DNA of 64,000 nucleotides from Kordiimonas aestuarii (GCF_025574465.1 NZ_JAOBPP010000021.1:248001-312000); one strand, 5' to 3'. Shown: positions 1 to 8,940, counted from the stretch's first letter. Notes: generated by a model not told the origin, from the letters alone. Numbers and translations are program-made.

Positions 1-1
1 C

Positions 2-151
2 GAGTTTGTCATGGAGATGGAATTCAGTTTCCTGCCATGGCCGATGATCTTCACCGTCAGCGCAAGCCTGCTGATCACCGTGGTCTTTGGCCTCGGTTCC
101 AGCTTCCGGGCGCTGTCTGCAAAACCGAACCAGGTACTGCGCATGGAATAA
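2..151 (+). CDS. C-terminal end of an FtsX-like ABC transporter permease (partial)
   Basis: The window opens inside this gene; only the last 49 codons are visible, ending at TAA 149-151. The fragment has one strongly hydrophobic segment (about residues 15-32) followed by a short tail ending in a K-P-x-x-x-L-R-x-E pattern. That tail is typical of FtsX/MacB-type permeases of the YbbP kind, where it follows the last membrane helix. Substrate cannot be read from this end. Family assignment rests on the tail alone and is moderate. Confidence 0.55.
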   Translation, partial: EFVMEMEFSFLPWPMIFTVSASLLITVVFGLGSSFRALSAKPNQVLRME

Positions 152-179
152 AATCGGTGTGAACGATGTCCGATTGCAG

Positions 180-208
180 TTGAAAGCGTTGGGCATCATC
201 GCCATATT
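180..208 (+). promoter_or_regulatory. Candidate sigma-70 promoter for the BI-1 gene
   Basis: TTGAAA (180-185, 5 of 6 to consensus), a 17-base spacer and CATATT (203-208, 4 of 6) lie just upstream of the BI-1 gene. The ribosome binding site GAGGAG follows at about 233-238. This is a match by eye only. Confidence 0.35.
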
Positions 209-244
209 GGGTACCAACTAACAACCAGCTCATGAGGAGCAGAA

Positions 245-961
245 ATGGTACAACGCTTTAATACGCAATATGGCGCACAGTCGCGTGCGCAAACTGCGGA
301 ATTTGATGAAGGCCTGCGCGCCTACATGCTAAAGGTCTATAACTACATGGCCTCCGGCGTGTTGTTGACGGGTATTGTTGCCCTGTTGACCGCCAGCAGC
401 CCTGACATGATGAACGCGATCTTCGGTAGCGGCCTGCGCTGGATTGTCGCCCTTGCACCACTGGCCTTTATTATGGTCATGAGCTTCGGCGTTAACAAAC
501 TGTCCGCCGGTGCGTTGCAGATGATCTTTTGGGCATTCGCGGCGACAATGGGCTTGTCGATGGCATCAATCTTTGTCATCTACACCGGCCCCAGCATCGC
601 ACGAACCTTTTTCATTACCGCGGCGGCTTTTGGTGCGCTGAGCCTGTACGGCTACACCACCAAGAAGAGCCTTTCCGGCATGGGCACCTTCCTGTTCATG
701 GGCCTGATCGGCATCATTATCGCAAGCGTGGTGAATATATTCCTGGCGTCTGACATGATGCAGTTCATCATTTCGGTTGCCGGTGTGTTGATCTTTGCAG
801 GCCTTACCGCCTACGACACACAGCGCATCAAGGAAAGCTATTACATGATGGCGACAGGGCAAGCTGTTGCCAAAGGCGCAATCATGGGTGCTGTACGCCT
901 GTATCTGGATTTCGTGAACCTGTTCATGTTCCTGCTGCAGTTCCTTGGCAATCGCGAATAG
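245..961 (+). CDS. Bax inhibitor-1/YccA family integral membrane protein
   Basis: This 238-residue protein has about seven hydrophobic segments after a polar N-terminus of some 25 residues. Near the C-terminus it carries the family hallmarks: a Y-D-T-Q-x-I segment (Asp191) and L-Y-L-D-F-x-N-L-F (Asp222). Paired acidic residues of this kind form the pH-sensing calcium-leak gate in characterised BI-1 proteins such as Bacillus YetJ. E. coli YccA instead modulates the FtsH protease, so the role here could be ion leak or protease modulation. GAGGAG 4-6 bases ahead of ATG supports the start. The gene stands alone, followed by a strong terminator. Confidence 0.93.
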   Translation: MVQRFNTQYGAQSRAQTAEFDEGLRAYMLKVYNYMASGVLLTGIVALLTASSPDMMNAIFGSGLRWIVALAPLAFIMVMSFGVNKLSAGALQMIFWAFAATMGLSMASIFVIYTGPSIARTFFITAAAFGALSLYGYTTKKSLSGMGTFLFMGLIGIIIASVVNIFLASDMMQFIISVAGVLIFAGLTAYDTQRIKESYYMMATGQAVAKGAIMGAVRLYLDFVNLFMFLLQFLGNRE

Positions 962-987
962 ATAACGAGCCCTGTAAAACAATCAGA

Positions 988-1016
988 AAGCCCGGCCCTG
1001 TGGTCGGGCTTTTTTA
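988..1016 (+). terminator. Intrinsic terminator after the BI-1 gene
   Basis: An inverted repeat, AAAGCCCGGCC and GGTCGGGCTTT with a CTGT loop, runs into a T-rich tract. It separates the BI-1 gene from the acyltransferase gene. Confidence 0.88.
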
Positions 1017-1108
1017 TTTGTGCCCGGTCCGGCCCCGATGAAAATGTTGCAAATCCACCCCATAAGGCTATTTTTTCTAACGTTGTCATTCAGGGGGAGA
1101 ATAAACAA

Positions 1109-2212
1109 ATGGGGAAACAGCGGCTTTTGTCACTGGATGTCTTTCGCGGGCTTGCCGTGATCGGCATGATTTTCGTGAACAGCGTTGCCGTGTTTCACTA
1201 TGGCACAACCATACCTGCATACGGCATTTTCCTTCATGCCCCATGGGCGGGCCTGACCGTTGCCGATCTGGTTTTCCCTTTCTTTATTTTCATGGTTGGC
1301 GTGTCGCTGCCGTTCGCGCTTGGTCATGTCAAAAGTGACGATGGCGGGTCGACCCGCAGCCTCGTTGCCAAACTGTTCAAGCGCGCTGCCCTGTTGTTCC
1401 TCATCGGCCTCGCGCTCACACTTTCGTTCGCGGACTGGAGCGAACCAATCCGGCTTCTTGGCGTACTGCAACGTATCGGCCTGACCTTCCTCGGTGCCGC
1501 GATCTTCTTCATCGGCTATGGCTGGCGTGCACAAATCGCCGTCATTCTTGTCATCCTTGTCGGCTATCATTTCCTGCAAATGATCCCAATCCCCGATGCC
1601 CCCGTTGACCTTCTTGCCCCCGGGCAGAACTATTCCAGCTGGTTTGATCGTTTCATCCTTGGTAGCCATGTCTATGCCCGCAATGCTGAAATACCTTTTG
1701 AACCCGAGGGCCTTTTGGGCACCTTGCCCAGCATCGCGCAGGCGCTGATGGGCGCCCTTACCGGCAGCCTCATTCGCGCAAAAGGCTGCACTGGTCGCAC
1801 ACTGTGCCAAATGTGTGCGGTGGGCCTGTTCCTCACCCTACTCGGTTTTGGCCTTGCCCCCTTCCACCCCATCGTCAAGGCCACATGGTCGTCCACCTTT
1901 GTGCTGGCGACAAGCGGCCTGGCGCTACTCGTGTTCACCGCGCTTATCTGGTGCCTTGACGTCAAAGGCTGGCGCGGACCGCTGACGAGCTTTGCACAGG
2001 CCTTCGGCATCAACGCCATAACGGCTTATGTCGTCCACACTTATCTGATGGGGCCGCTGCTGCTGAACGGCATCACTGAAAGCCTGCAGGACAGCCTGGC
2101 AGCCACCCTGCCTGCGGAGTTTGCGATGCTGGTGCCGGTGATGATCGTTGTACTGGCTTCCTGGTTGCCAGTGGCGATCATGAAGCGCAAGGGTATCATA
2201 CTGAAAGTATAA
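1109..2212 (+). CDS. HGSNAT/NagX-like membrane acyltransferase (DUF5009 type)
   Basis: This 367-residue polytopic membrane protein begins with the family signature R-x-x-S-L-D-V-F-R-G-L and continues with H-A-x-W-x-G-L-T-x-A-D-L-V-F-P-F-F at residues 43-60. His43 aligns with the active-site His of heparan-alpha-glucosaminide N-acetyltransferase. About ten hydrophobic segments follow. Bacterial relatives (NagX) are often linked with amino-sugar use, transferring acetyl groups across the inner membrane, but no nag genes are nearby, so the substrate is unknown. A GGGGGAG ribosome binding site precedes ATG. Confidence 0.85.
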   Translation: MGKQRLLSLDVFRGLAVIGMIFVNSVAVFHYGTTIPAYGIFLHAPWAGLTVADLVFPFFIFMVGVSLPFALGHVKSDDGGSTRSLVAKLFKRAALLFLIGLALTLSFADWSEPIRLLGVLQRIGLTFLGAAIFFIGYGWRAQIAVILVILVGYHFLQMIPIPDAPVDLLAPGQNYSSWFDRFILGSHVYARNAEIPFEPEGLLGTLPSIAQALMGALTGSLIRAKGCTGRTLCQMCAVGLFLTLLGFGLAPFHPIVKATWSSTFVLATSGLALLVFTALIWCLDVKGWRGPLTSFAQAFGINAITAYVVHTYLMGPLLLNGITESLQDSLAATLPAEFAMLVPVMIVVLASWLPVAIMKRKGIILKV

Positions 2213-2320
2213 CTGGTGCCGCACCCGCTAAAAAAGCAATGACTTAGCCTTTCATTTCCGCAACAATATGCGGTAACAGGGTGTTCAGGCTTCATCAGGT
2301 GCGGGAGACAGTTACCAGCC

Positions 2321-3325
2321 ATGTCAGTCACGTCCGAGTTTTTTCATCCGCGGTCGATTCTGGCGAAGGTGCTCATTGGCTCCTTCCTCATATTTCTGAC
2401 ATGGGCGGGATATGAGGGGCATCTGCTCCCCATCCGTAACTTCCTGAGCGATGAACGCCTGACGCTTGAATTTCTGGAATATACTATATCGCCGTATACA
2501 GTACTCAAGGGCTTGCTGATTGTTACCGGCTTTTTCTGGATCTCGTCACTGGTCTCAGCCCAGATTGAGAAACGCATCGCGGGCTTCAGCCGCATGCGGG
2601 TCAGCAATCGGGAGCTGCTTGCAAAAGCCGCAACGCTGATTATCTATTTCATCTTCTTTGTCGCTGCCCTTGATATGATCGGCATCGACCTGAAGGCCCT
2701 GACTGTGCTGGGCGGCGCCGTGGGTATCGGTATTGGTTTTGGCCTTCAGAAAATTACTTCCAACTTCATCAGCGGTATCATCCTGCTTGCTGAAAAATCG
2801 GTCGAGGTAGACGACCTGATCGAGCTATCGGACGGCACCCAGGGTTTTGTGCGCCACACCGGCGCGCGCTACAGCCTTGTTGAGACCTTTGACGGCAAGG
2901 AAGTGATGGTACCAAATGAGGATTTCATCACCGCCCGCGTGATCAACTGGACGCTCACCAACAAACACGGGCGTGTGGAAATCACCATCGGTGTTGCCTA
3001 CGGTTCCAACCTTGATCTGGTGCGCGACCTGCTGCTGCAGGCGGCCAGGGAACACGAACGCTGTATCGAATTTCCCGAGCCAGTTTGTTACCTGGACGGG
3101 TTCGGTGACAGTTCCATCGATTTCACGCTGCACTTCTGGGTCAGCGACGTAACCGAAGGTCGCCGTGGCCCCAAAAGCGATGTGCAGTTTGCCATCTGGC
3201 GCAAGTTCGCTGAAAACCACATTGAAATTCCGTTCCCGCAACGGGATCTGCACCTGAAGTCTATACCCGAAAACCTTCAGCTGAAACCGGCGGATGATTG
3301 CAGCGGTAAGGGAGATAAGGCGTGA
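2321..3325 (+). CDS. MscS-family mechanosensitive ion channel
   Basis: This 334-residue protein has three N-terminal membrane segments. The third (about residues 125-150) is the Gly/Ala-rich pore helix, with the family pattern G-x-G-x-G-F-G-L-Q-K-x-x-x-N-F-x-S-G. The soluble beta domain follows, with the V-P-N segment around residue 205. Such channels open under membrane tension to release osmolytes after hypo-osmotic shock. The length is slightly above small MscS (about 286). The stop overlaps the next start, suggesting co-expression with the ion transporter downstream. Confidence 0.93.
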   Translation: MSVTSEFFHPRSILAKVLIGSFLIFLTWAGYEGHLLPIRNFLSDERLTLEFLEYTISPYTVLKGLLIVTGFFWISSLVSAQIEKRIAGFSRMRVSNRELLAKAATLIIYFIFFVAALDMIGIDLKALTVLGGAVGIGIGFGLQKITSNFISGIILLAEKSVEVDDLIELSDGTQGFVRHTGARYSLVETFDGKEVMVPNEDFITARVINWTLTNKHGRVEITIGVAYGSNLDLVRDLLLQAAREHERCIEFPEPVCYLDGFGDSSIDFTLHFWVSDVTEGRRGPKSDVQFAIWRKFAENHIEIPFPQRDLHLKSIPENLQLKPADDCSGKGDKA

Positions 3326-4287
3326 GTGACAAGGCGCTGATTCATGCGGTTTATCTTCGGGACGGTGTTGACACCGGCAGGCATGCCGTCGTGGAGGAAG
3401 GCCGGATCGACGAACCCATCTGGCTGCACTTTAATGTTTCCCAGCCCAACGCCCGGGCGGAACTGAAAAAAGCTGCACCCTATATCGACGACGCCATGGT
3501 CGACGCGCTGTGCGCGGAAGACACGCGCCCCCGGGTAGAAGAATTTGAAAAAGAGTATCTCGTCATCCTGCGCGGCATCAACCTGAACCCGGAAGAAGAC
3601 CCGGAGGACATGGTGTCGCTGCGCATATGGAGTGACGGGTCACACGTTGTCAGCGCTCAGCGAAGGTCCGTGTTTGCGGCGCGCAAACTGGCAGCAAAAC
3701 TGCAGGCTGCGGATCAACCTGCCTCCTCGTCGGAGGTCATCGTCGGCTTGACGGTGAATATTATTGAAAATATGGCAGTCCCCATCTCCGAACTGATGGA
3801 GGAGATTGACGAACTTGAGCTGGAGATGATCGACGGCGGCAAGCCCGAACACCGCACCAAACTGGCGAACCTCAGGCATAAAGTTCTGCTGCTGCGGCGC
3901 TATTTCAATCCACTGCGTGCAGCCGTCGGCCTCTTGAAAGACCTGGCAACCACTTGGTTGGGTGAAAAATATACCCGTCGGCTGAGGAACGCGCATGACG
4001 ACCTGACCCGCCATCTGGAAGACCTTGACGCGGCCCGCGACCGCCTTCAGTTCCAGCAGGAAGAGCTGGTCACCATCATGTCGGACCGACTGAACCGGAA
4101 CATGTACACCCTGTCCATCGTCGCCGCGATTTTCCTGCCGCTTGGTTTCATCACCGGGCTATTTGGAATCAATGTTGGTGGTATGCCTGGGGTCGATGAC
4201 GGCACGGCTTTCTGGGTGGTTACCGGCGGGTGTGGCGCCATTGCGGTTGTCCTTGCCTTCTTTTTCCGCCGAAGCGGCTGGTTCTGA
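3322..4287 (+). CDS. CorA/ZntB-family cation transporter
   Basis: This 321-residue protein has the CorA fold order: a large soluble N-terminal domain, a long helical stalk (about residues 150-250) and two C-terminal membrane helices. The loop after the first helix reads F-G-I-N-V-G-G, so the usual G-M-N filter is G-I-N. That variant is common in ZntB-type members, which transport zinc with protons, so ZntB is the likelier subgroup. The GTG start sits in the GTGA overlap with the MscS gene. The gene ends 13 bases from the convergent bioA stop. Confidence 0.88.
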   Translation: MSDKALIHAVYLRDGVDTGRHAVVEEGRIDEPIWLHFNVSQPNARAELKKAAPYIDDAMVDALCAEDTRPRVEEFEKEYLVILRGINLNPEEDPEDMVSLRIWSDGSHVVSAQRRSVFAARKLAAKLQAADQPASSSEVIVGLTVNIIENMAVPISELMEEIDELELEMIDGGKPEHRTKLANLRHKVLLLRRYFNPLRAAVGLLKDLATTWLGEKYTRRLRNAHDDLTRHLEDLDAARDRLQFQQEELVTIMSDRLNRNMYTLSIVAAIFLPLGFITGLFGINVGGMPGVDDGTAFWVVTGGCGAIAVVLAFFFRRSGWF

Positions 4288-4300
4288 CCAAGGCCCCGTC

Positions 4301-5560
4301 TCAGGCGCCCAGCACGTCGCGAATTGCCCCTGTCAGTACGCTCAGGTCGTCTTTGTCAATCACCAGTGGTGGCGTCAGGTAAACAATGTCGCGGAAGGGG
4401 CGTATCCAGACGCCGCGCTCGACAAATTTGGGCTTGAGCGCTTCAAGCTCGCGCGCGTCATCGAGCTGCACCACGCCAATCGCGCCTTTCACCCGCACGC
4501 TTTTCACATTGCCCGCGAACCCGCACGGTGCCAGCTCGGCCATCAACTGACCTTCGATGGCATGAACCTTGGCGGCATAGTCGTCTTGCTCAAACAGATC
4601 AAGCGACGCATTGGCGGCAGCGCACCCGAGCGCATGAGCCATATAGGTCGGGCCGTGCATCAGTGCCTTTGACGGGTCGTCATCATAGAAGGCCTCAAAA
4701 ATTTCCGCGCGGGCCACGCAGGCCGACAATGGCGACACGCCGCCCGACAAAGCCTTCGACAGCGTCACCATATCCGGCACGATACCAGCCTGATCAGTGG
4801 CAAACCGTGTGCCTGTGCGATAAAAGCCGGTAAAAATCTCGTCGACAATCAACAGCACGTCGGCTGCATCACAGGCTTCACGCAGCCACCGCAAAGTCTC
4901 AGCCTGGTGGAACACCATGCCGCCCGCGCCCTGCACCAGCGGTTCGGTAATCACGGCCGCAACATCTGCGGCGTTCTTTTTCAGGAAAGCCGCAAATTTT
5001 TCCGCGTCCTGTCGCGTGCGCGGCAGATCAGTCAGCAAGTTTTTCGCCAGCACGTCGCCAAACAGGCCGTGCATGCCCTCTTCCGGGTCACACACTGCCA
5101 TGGTGCCAAGGGTGTCACCGTGATAGGTGCCACGGAAGTGCACAAACTTGCTGCGCTTTTCACCCCGGTTGAAGAAGTATTGCAGCGCCATTTTCATCGC
5201 CACTTCAACGGAGACCGAGCCGGATTCGGCAATGAATACGCGGTTCAGGTCGCCGGGCAACATGTCCGCAAGGCGTTTTGACAACCTGAGCGCCGGCTCG
5301 TTGACCATACCACCAAACATCACATGCGGCATGACCTCAAGCTGGGCTTTCATCGCCTGCATAATGTGGGGGTGGTTATAACCGTGCGCCGCCGCCCACC
5401 ATGATGAGATGCCGTCAATAAGCTCACGGCCATCAGAAAGCGTGATGCGCACGCCGTCCGTAGCCTTCACCGGCAGGGGCGGCGTGGCGGTTTTCATCTG
5501 GGTATAGGGCAGCCAGATATGGCTGACACCCTCAGTGTACCAGTGCGGATGCTCACCCAT
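4301..5560 (-). CDS. bioA: Adenosylmethionine-8-amino-7-oxononanoate aminotransferase
   Basis: BioA converts 8-amino-7-oxononanoate (KAPA) to 7,8-diaminopelargonate, using S-adenosylmethionine as amino donor and PLP as cofactor. The 419-residue length fits the family (E. coli 429). Visible hallmarks are W-L-P-Y-T-Q-M near the N-terminus, the S-S-W-W-A substrate-pocket segment, G-T-Y-H-G-D-T, the V-D-E-I-x-T-G-F-x-R-T-G cofactor aspartate region, and the PLP lysine in T-L-S-K-A-L-S-G-G. It begins two bases after the bioB stop, so the two form a leftward operon. Confidence 0.96.
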   Translation of the reverse strand: MGEHPHWYTEGVSHIWLPYTQMKTATPPLPVKATDGVRITLSDGRELIDGISSWWAAAHGYNHPHIMQAMKAQLEVMPHVMFGGMVNEPALRLSKRLADMLPGDLNRVFIAESGSVSVEVAMKMALQYFFNRGEKRSKFVHFRGTYHGDTLGTMAVCDPEEGMHGLFGDVLAKNLLTDLPRTRQDAEKFAAFLKKNAADVAAVITEPLVQGAGGMVFHQAETLRWLREACDAADVLLIVDEIFTGFYRTGTRFATDQAGIVPDMVTLSKALSGGVSPLSACVARAEIFEAFYDDDPSKALMHGPTYMAHALGCAAANASLDLFEQDDYAAKVHAIEGQLMAELAPCGFAGNVKSVRVKGAIGVVQLDDARELEALKPKFVERGVWIRPFRDIVYLTPPLVIDKDDLSVLTGAIRDVLGA

Positions 5561-5562
5561 GG

Positions 5563-6543
5563 TTAAGCCGGGCTCAGGCCCAGCTTGTTAAAGAGCGCCA
5601 TATCCTGGTTATTCTCTGGGTTCGGTGTCGTGAGAAGCTGTTCACCATAGAAAATACTGCTGGCACCGGCGAGGAAACACAGCGCCTGCGTCTCTTCGCT
5701 CATTTCCTGGCGCCCGGCGGACAAGCGAACCTCGGCTTTCGGCATCATGATACGCGCAACCGCAATGGTGCGCACAAATTCAAACGGGTCCAGCTTCTCC
5801 ACATGCTCAAGCGGTGTGCCTGGCACAGCCACCAGCATGTTGATCGGCACACTGTCCGGGTGCTCCTCAAGGTTGGCCAGCGTCATCAGCATGCCCGCGC
5901 GGTCCTCGGGCTTTTCGCCCATGCCGACGATCCCGCCGGAGCAGACATTAATGCCTGCGTCTCGCACGCGCTTGAGGGTATCGATACGCTCCTGATAGCT
6001 GCGGGTGGTGATGATCTTTTTGTAGTATTCCTCTGACGTATCCACATTGTGGTTATAATAGTCGAGGCCCGCGTCCTTGAGCTGTTTTGTCTGGCAATCA
6101 TCCAGCATGCCAAGGGTCATGCAGGTCTCAAGCCCCATCGCTTTCACACCTTCGACCATGGCGAGGATACTGTCCATGTCACGGTCCTTGGGGCTCGTCC
6201 ATGCGGCGCCCATGCAATAGCGCGACGCGCCGCCTGCCTTGGCTTTTTTTGCCGATGCCAGCACCCGTTCAACTTCCATCAACTTGGTTGCCGTCAGGCC
6301 CGTTGTTTTGGCATGCTTGGCGGACTGGGAGCAATAGCCACAATCTTCGGCGCAGCCGCCGGTCTTGATCGAGATCAGCTGGCTAAGCTGTACTTTGTTC
6401 GGGTCATGATAGAGCCGGTGAACGCGCTGTGCCTCATATACAAGGTCCATGAAAGGCATGGCAAAAAGCGCCATAATTTCATCACGGGTCCAGTCGTGGC
6501 GGATGGGGGCCTCTGGAAACGAGACATTTGCAGGTGCGTTCAT
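5563..6543 (-). CDS. bioB: Biotin synthase
   Basis: BioB is a radical-SAM enzyme that inserts sulfur into dethiobiotin, the last step of biotin synthesis. The radical cluster motif C-x3-C-x2-C is present as Cys64, Cys68 and Cys71. The conserved Y-N-H-N-V-D-T-S and [10 protein letters not shown] segments follow. I chose the ATG at 6543 because GAGGAG lies 6 bases upstream and the protein (326 residues) then has a normal N-terminus; an upstream in-frame start would add 19 atypical residues. It is the first gene of the bioB-bioA operon. Confidence 0.97.
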   Translation of the reverse strand: MNAPANVSFPEAPIRHDWTRDEIMALFAMPFMDLVYEAQRVHRLYHDPNKVQLSQLISIKTGGCAEDCGYCSQSAKHAKTTGLTATKLMEVERVLASAKKAKAGGASRYCMGAAWTSPKDRDMDSILAMVEGVKAMGLETCMTLGMLDDCQTKQLKDAGLDYYNHNVDTSEEYYKKIITTRSYQERIDTLKRVRDAGINVCSGGIVGMGEKPEDRAGMLMTLANLEEHPDSVPINMLVAVPGTPLEHVEKLDPFEFVRTIAVARIMMPKAEVRLSAGRQEMSEETQALCFLAGASSIFYGEQLLTTPNPENNQDMALFNKLGLSPA

Positions 6544-6673
6544 GAAAAACTCCTCGACCTTAGATGCCGGGAAAATCGCGGCTGGGAGGGGGCAAGTCAA
6601 GTAAAATTACCTAAGCGTGACCTTGTGTATGCTTGCTTGACGAGGCGCGCTCCAGCGCCTAAAGCCAACATCC
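6544..6673. promoter_or_regulatory. Divergent bioB/bioF control region
   Basis: These 130 bases separate bioBA (leftward) from bioFD (rightward). They contain a spaced inverted repeat, GTCAAGTAA (6596-6604) and TTGCTTGAC (6633-6641), with one mismatch. TTGACG (6637-6642) with TAAAGC 17 bases downstream is a weak rightward promoter. I found neither the BioR-type TTATMKATAA box nor a BirA-type TTGTAAACC dyad, so the regulator is unknown. Confidence 0.4.
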
Positions 6674-7858
6674 ATGAAAAGATTTGAGCAAGCCCCGTCA
6701 AGCCTAGACGCGTTCGCGACCACCAAGCTCGACGCATTGGAGGCAAAGAACCAGCGCCGCTGCCTTGTCACCAGCGCGCGCGCAGGCGCCATGAGCATGC
6801 ATGTGGATGGCGGACCCGAGCTGATCAGCTTCACCGACAATGATTACCTTGGCCTTTCCACCCACCCCGATGTGGTGGAAGCGGCTGCCGCAGCCGCCCA
6901 CCGTTTTGGCGCCGGTGCCGGCGCAAGCCGCTTGGTGACAGGAAACCACCCGCTTTATACGGAGCTTGAGAAACGCCTCGCGCGGATCAAGGGTACTGAA
7001 GACGCCTGCGTCTTTGGATCTGGCTATCTGGCAAACGTGGGTATCATCCCTACCCTTGTCGGCAAGAACGATCTGATCATCGCCGATGAACTGGTACATA
7101 CCTGCATCCATGCGGGCATGCAGCTTTCCCGTGCCACCGTCCGTTTCTTCCCGCACAGTGAAGTCACACATGTGCACGATATCCTGAAGGCAGAACGGGC
7201 CAAGCATAGCCGTGTGATCATTGTGGTAGACGGCGTTTATTCGATGGACGGCGACATCGCGCCACTCAAGGAACTAGGCCTGCTCGCGGCTGACTATGAC
7301 GCATGGCTGATGAATGACGATGCCCATGCGCTTGGCACCATTGGTGGTGGGCGCGGCAGCGCGCATGCTTGCGGCGCTGAAGGCCTTGTGCCCCTGCAAA
7401 TGGGCACGCTTTCCAAAGCCGTTGGCTCCTATGGCGGGTATCTCGCGGCCAGCAAGCCGGTGACAGACCTGATGCGCACCCGCGCGCGGCCCTTTATCTA
7501 TACGACGGGCCTGCCGCCTGCTGCCGTGGGTGCTGCCGTCAAGGCGCTGGACCTTATCGAACATGACCGCGCACTTGTCACCCGCCCCACAATGCTTGCG
7601 CAGCGTTTTGCACACGCCATGGGCCTGCCAAAACCTGATACGCCGATCGTACCGCTTGTCATTGGTACAGAAGCTGACGCGCTCAACGCCTCTGCCAACC
7701 TTGCTGACGTCGGCTTCAAGGTTATCGCCTTCCGGCCACCGACCGTGCCCGAAGGCACATCGCGTCTGCGTTTCAGTTTCTCCGCCAGCCACCGTGATCA
7801 CGACGTTGAGCGCCTGATCGCCGCGTGCAAAAAACTGGGGCTGGGGGGGATATCGTGA
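6674..7858 (+). CDS. bioF: 8-amino-7-oxononanoate synthase
   Basis: BioF condenses pimeloyl-ACP (or -CoA) with alanine to form KAPA, the first committed ring-precursor step. The 394-residue protein is an alpha-oxoamine synthase. It shows F-x-D-N-D-Y-L-G-L near the start, the G-A-G-A-S-R-L-V-T-G-N motif, the cofactor-binding N-D-D-A-H-A-L-G segment, and the PLP lysine in T-L-S-K-A-V-G-S-Y-G-G. It overlaps bioD by four bases. Pimeloyl synthesis genes (bioC, bioH, bioZ) are not in the window. Confidence 0.96.
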   Translation: MKRFEQAPSSLDAFATTKLDALEAKNQRRCLVTSARAGAMSMHVDGGPELISFTDNDYLGLSTHPDVVEAAAAAAHRFGAGAGASRLVTGNHPLYTELEKRLARIKGTEDACVFGSGYLANVGIIPTLVGKNDLIIADELVHTCIHAGMQLSRATVRFFPHSEVTHVHDILKAERAKHSRVIIVVDGVYSMDGDIAPLKELGLLAADYDAWLMNDDAHALGTIGGGRGSAHACGAEGLVPLQMGTLSKAVGSYGGYLAASKPVTDLMRTRARPFIYTTGLPPAAVGAAVKALDLIEHDRALVTRPTMLAQRFAHAMGLPKPDTPIVPLVIGTEADALNASANLADVGFKVIAFRPPTVPEGTSRLRFSFSASHRDHDVERLIAACKKLGLGGIS

Positions 7859-8523
7859 GCGGGCTTTTCATCACCTCGAGCGGCACCGAAATCGGCAAGA
7901 CCCTGGTCACCGCCACACTGTGTCATCAGTTGCGCACGGCAGGCAGGCCTGTCGCGGCGCTTAAACCAATTATCAGCGGTGTGACGGATGACACGATGGA
8001 GGGTAGCGACACCGCGGTCATAGCAGACGGGCTTGGTCTGGAGATGACGCCTGAGGTCGTTGACCAGATGTCGCCCTTCCGGTACCGCGCGCCCCTTGCT
8101 CCAGCCATGGCCGCCGCACTTGAGGGGCGCACACTTGATATGGACGCGCTGATCAAAACCTGCAGGGCGGCGCTTGACCACAACCCCTTCACGGTAATCG
8201 AAGGAGTCGGTGGTTCCTTTGTTCCCTTGGCCGGAAAAACACTGGTTGCTGACTGGATCAAAGCGCTTGAGCTGCCATCCCTGATGGTGGTCGGCAGTTA
8301 CCTTGGCACCATCTCCCACACTTTGGCGACGCTCGAAGCCATGCAGGGGCGCGGCCTTGTGGTGCGTGCGATTGTCATGAGTGAAAGCACGGGCGACAAC
8401 CCGCCCCTGGATGCGACAGCTGATGAGCTACGGCGCCTCTCTGGACTGTCCGTTGCGGTCATGCCGCGCCTTGATGCGGTCCAACCGTGGCGGCATGCCC
8501 CCAACCTCCTGCCCCTGATCTGA
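7855..8523 (+). CDS. bioD: ATP-dependent dethiobiotin synthetase
   Basis: BioD closes the ureido ring of dethiobiotin from diaminopelargonate, CO2 and ATP. The 222-residue protein opens with the P-loop variant S-S-G-T-E-I-G-K-T, characteristic of BioD, followed by A-L-K-P-I-I-S-G and the E-G-V-G-G-S-F-V-P-L segment. I placed the start at GTG 7855, which overlaps the bioF stop (GTGA) and puts the P-loop about 10 residues from the N-terminus as in other BioD proteins; an upstream in-frame ATG would add 10 residues read through bioF. Confidence 0.95.
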   Translation: MSGLFITSSGTEIGKTLVTATLCHQLRTAGRPVAALKPIISGVTDDTMEGSDTAVIADGLGLEMTPEVVDQMSPFRYRAPLAPAMAAALEGRTLDMDALIKTCRAALDHNPFTVIEGVGGSFVPLAGKTLVADWIKALELPSLMVVGSYLGTISHTLATLEAMQGRGLVVRAIVMSESTGDNPPLDATADELRRLSGLSVAVMPRLDAVQPWRHAPNLLPLI

Positions 8524-8654
8524 CCACCTGTTTCATCATGGTACGGCAAGCCTTACCGGGCGTGTTCAGACCCTGCCCGGCAGCTTTGTCCCGCCCGACG
8601 TGCCAACCGAAGGGCAACACGTGGCAATCCGTTGAAAAGCCTTGGCCCTTTAAA

Positions 8655-8671
8655 CTGGCACGGCTGTTGCT
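8655..8671 (+). promoter_or_regulatory. Sigma-54 (RpoN) promoter upstream of a small unknown gene
   Basis: CTGGCACGGCTGTTGCT matches the sigma-54 consensus TGGCACG-N4-TTGCW at every defined position. GG (8657-8658) and GC (8669-8670) are separated by exactly 10 bases, the required -24/-12 spacing. It sits 45 bases before the ATG at 8716, on the same strand. Upstream activator sites cannot be recognised by eye. Confidence 0.82.
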
Positions 8672-8715
8672 CTTATGGGTAGCAAGTTTCACACGCTGCT
8701 CAGAGGATCCGTATC

Positions 8716-8940
8716 ATGCAACAGTCACTGCCTTTTGACCCAACCTTCTATTTCGGCCTTGTCGCCGACAATCTGCTGCAAAACCTGGGTCCGAAAGCGC
8801 TGGTCTATGCTGATGAGGCTCTCTCAAAGATGAAGGCCATCGGCGACGAGGAAGGTTTCGACCTCTGGCTCGCCATCCATGAGCAACTGGCTGCCAAAGC
8901 CGCAGATTGTTTCAAGTCCGAGGGCAGCGTCGTCCACTAG
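8716..8940 (+). CDS. Small acidic protein of unknown function (74 aa)
   Basis: I do not firmly recognise this protein. It is mostly helical in appearance, rich in Ala, Leu, Asp and Glu, with one Trp (about residue 55) and one Cys near the end, and no signal peptide or membrane segment. There is some resemblance to small alphaproteobacterial DUF6961-like proteins, not enough to name it. AGAGGATCC ahead of ATG is a good ribosome binding site. The sigma-54 promoter at 8655 suggests condition-dependent expression. A rho-independent terminator follows at 9033. Confidence 0.75.
   Translation: MQQSLPFDPTFYFGLVADNLLQNLGPKALVYADEALSKMKAIGDEEGFDLWLAIHEQLAAKAADCFKSEGSVVH

Noticed and set aside
566..982. 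Long minus-strand frames opposite BI-1 and similar frames elsewhere (for example 26842-28596 and 28238-29587)
   Set aside because: They are antisense to clearly recognised genes (BI-1, trpB, trpA, accD), are Cys/His/Arg-rich, and show no family motif.
4142..4287. Loss of the G-M-N filter as evidence that the CorA-like transporter is broken
   Set aside because: G-I-N is a normal variant in ZntB-type members, and the rest of the protein is intact.
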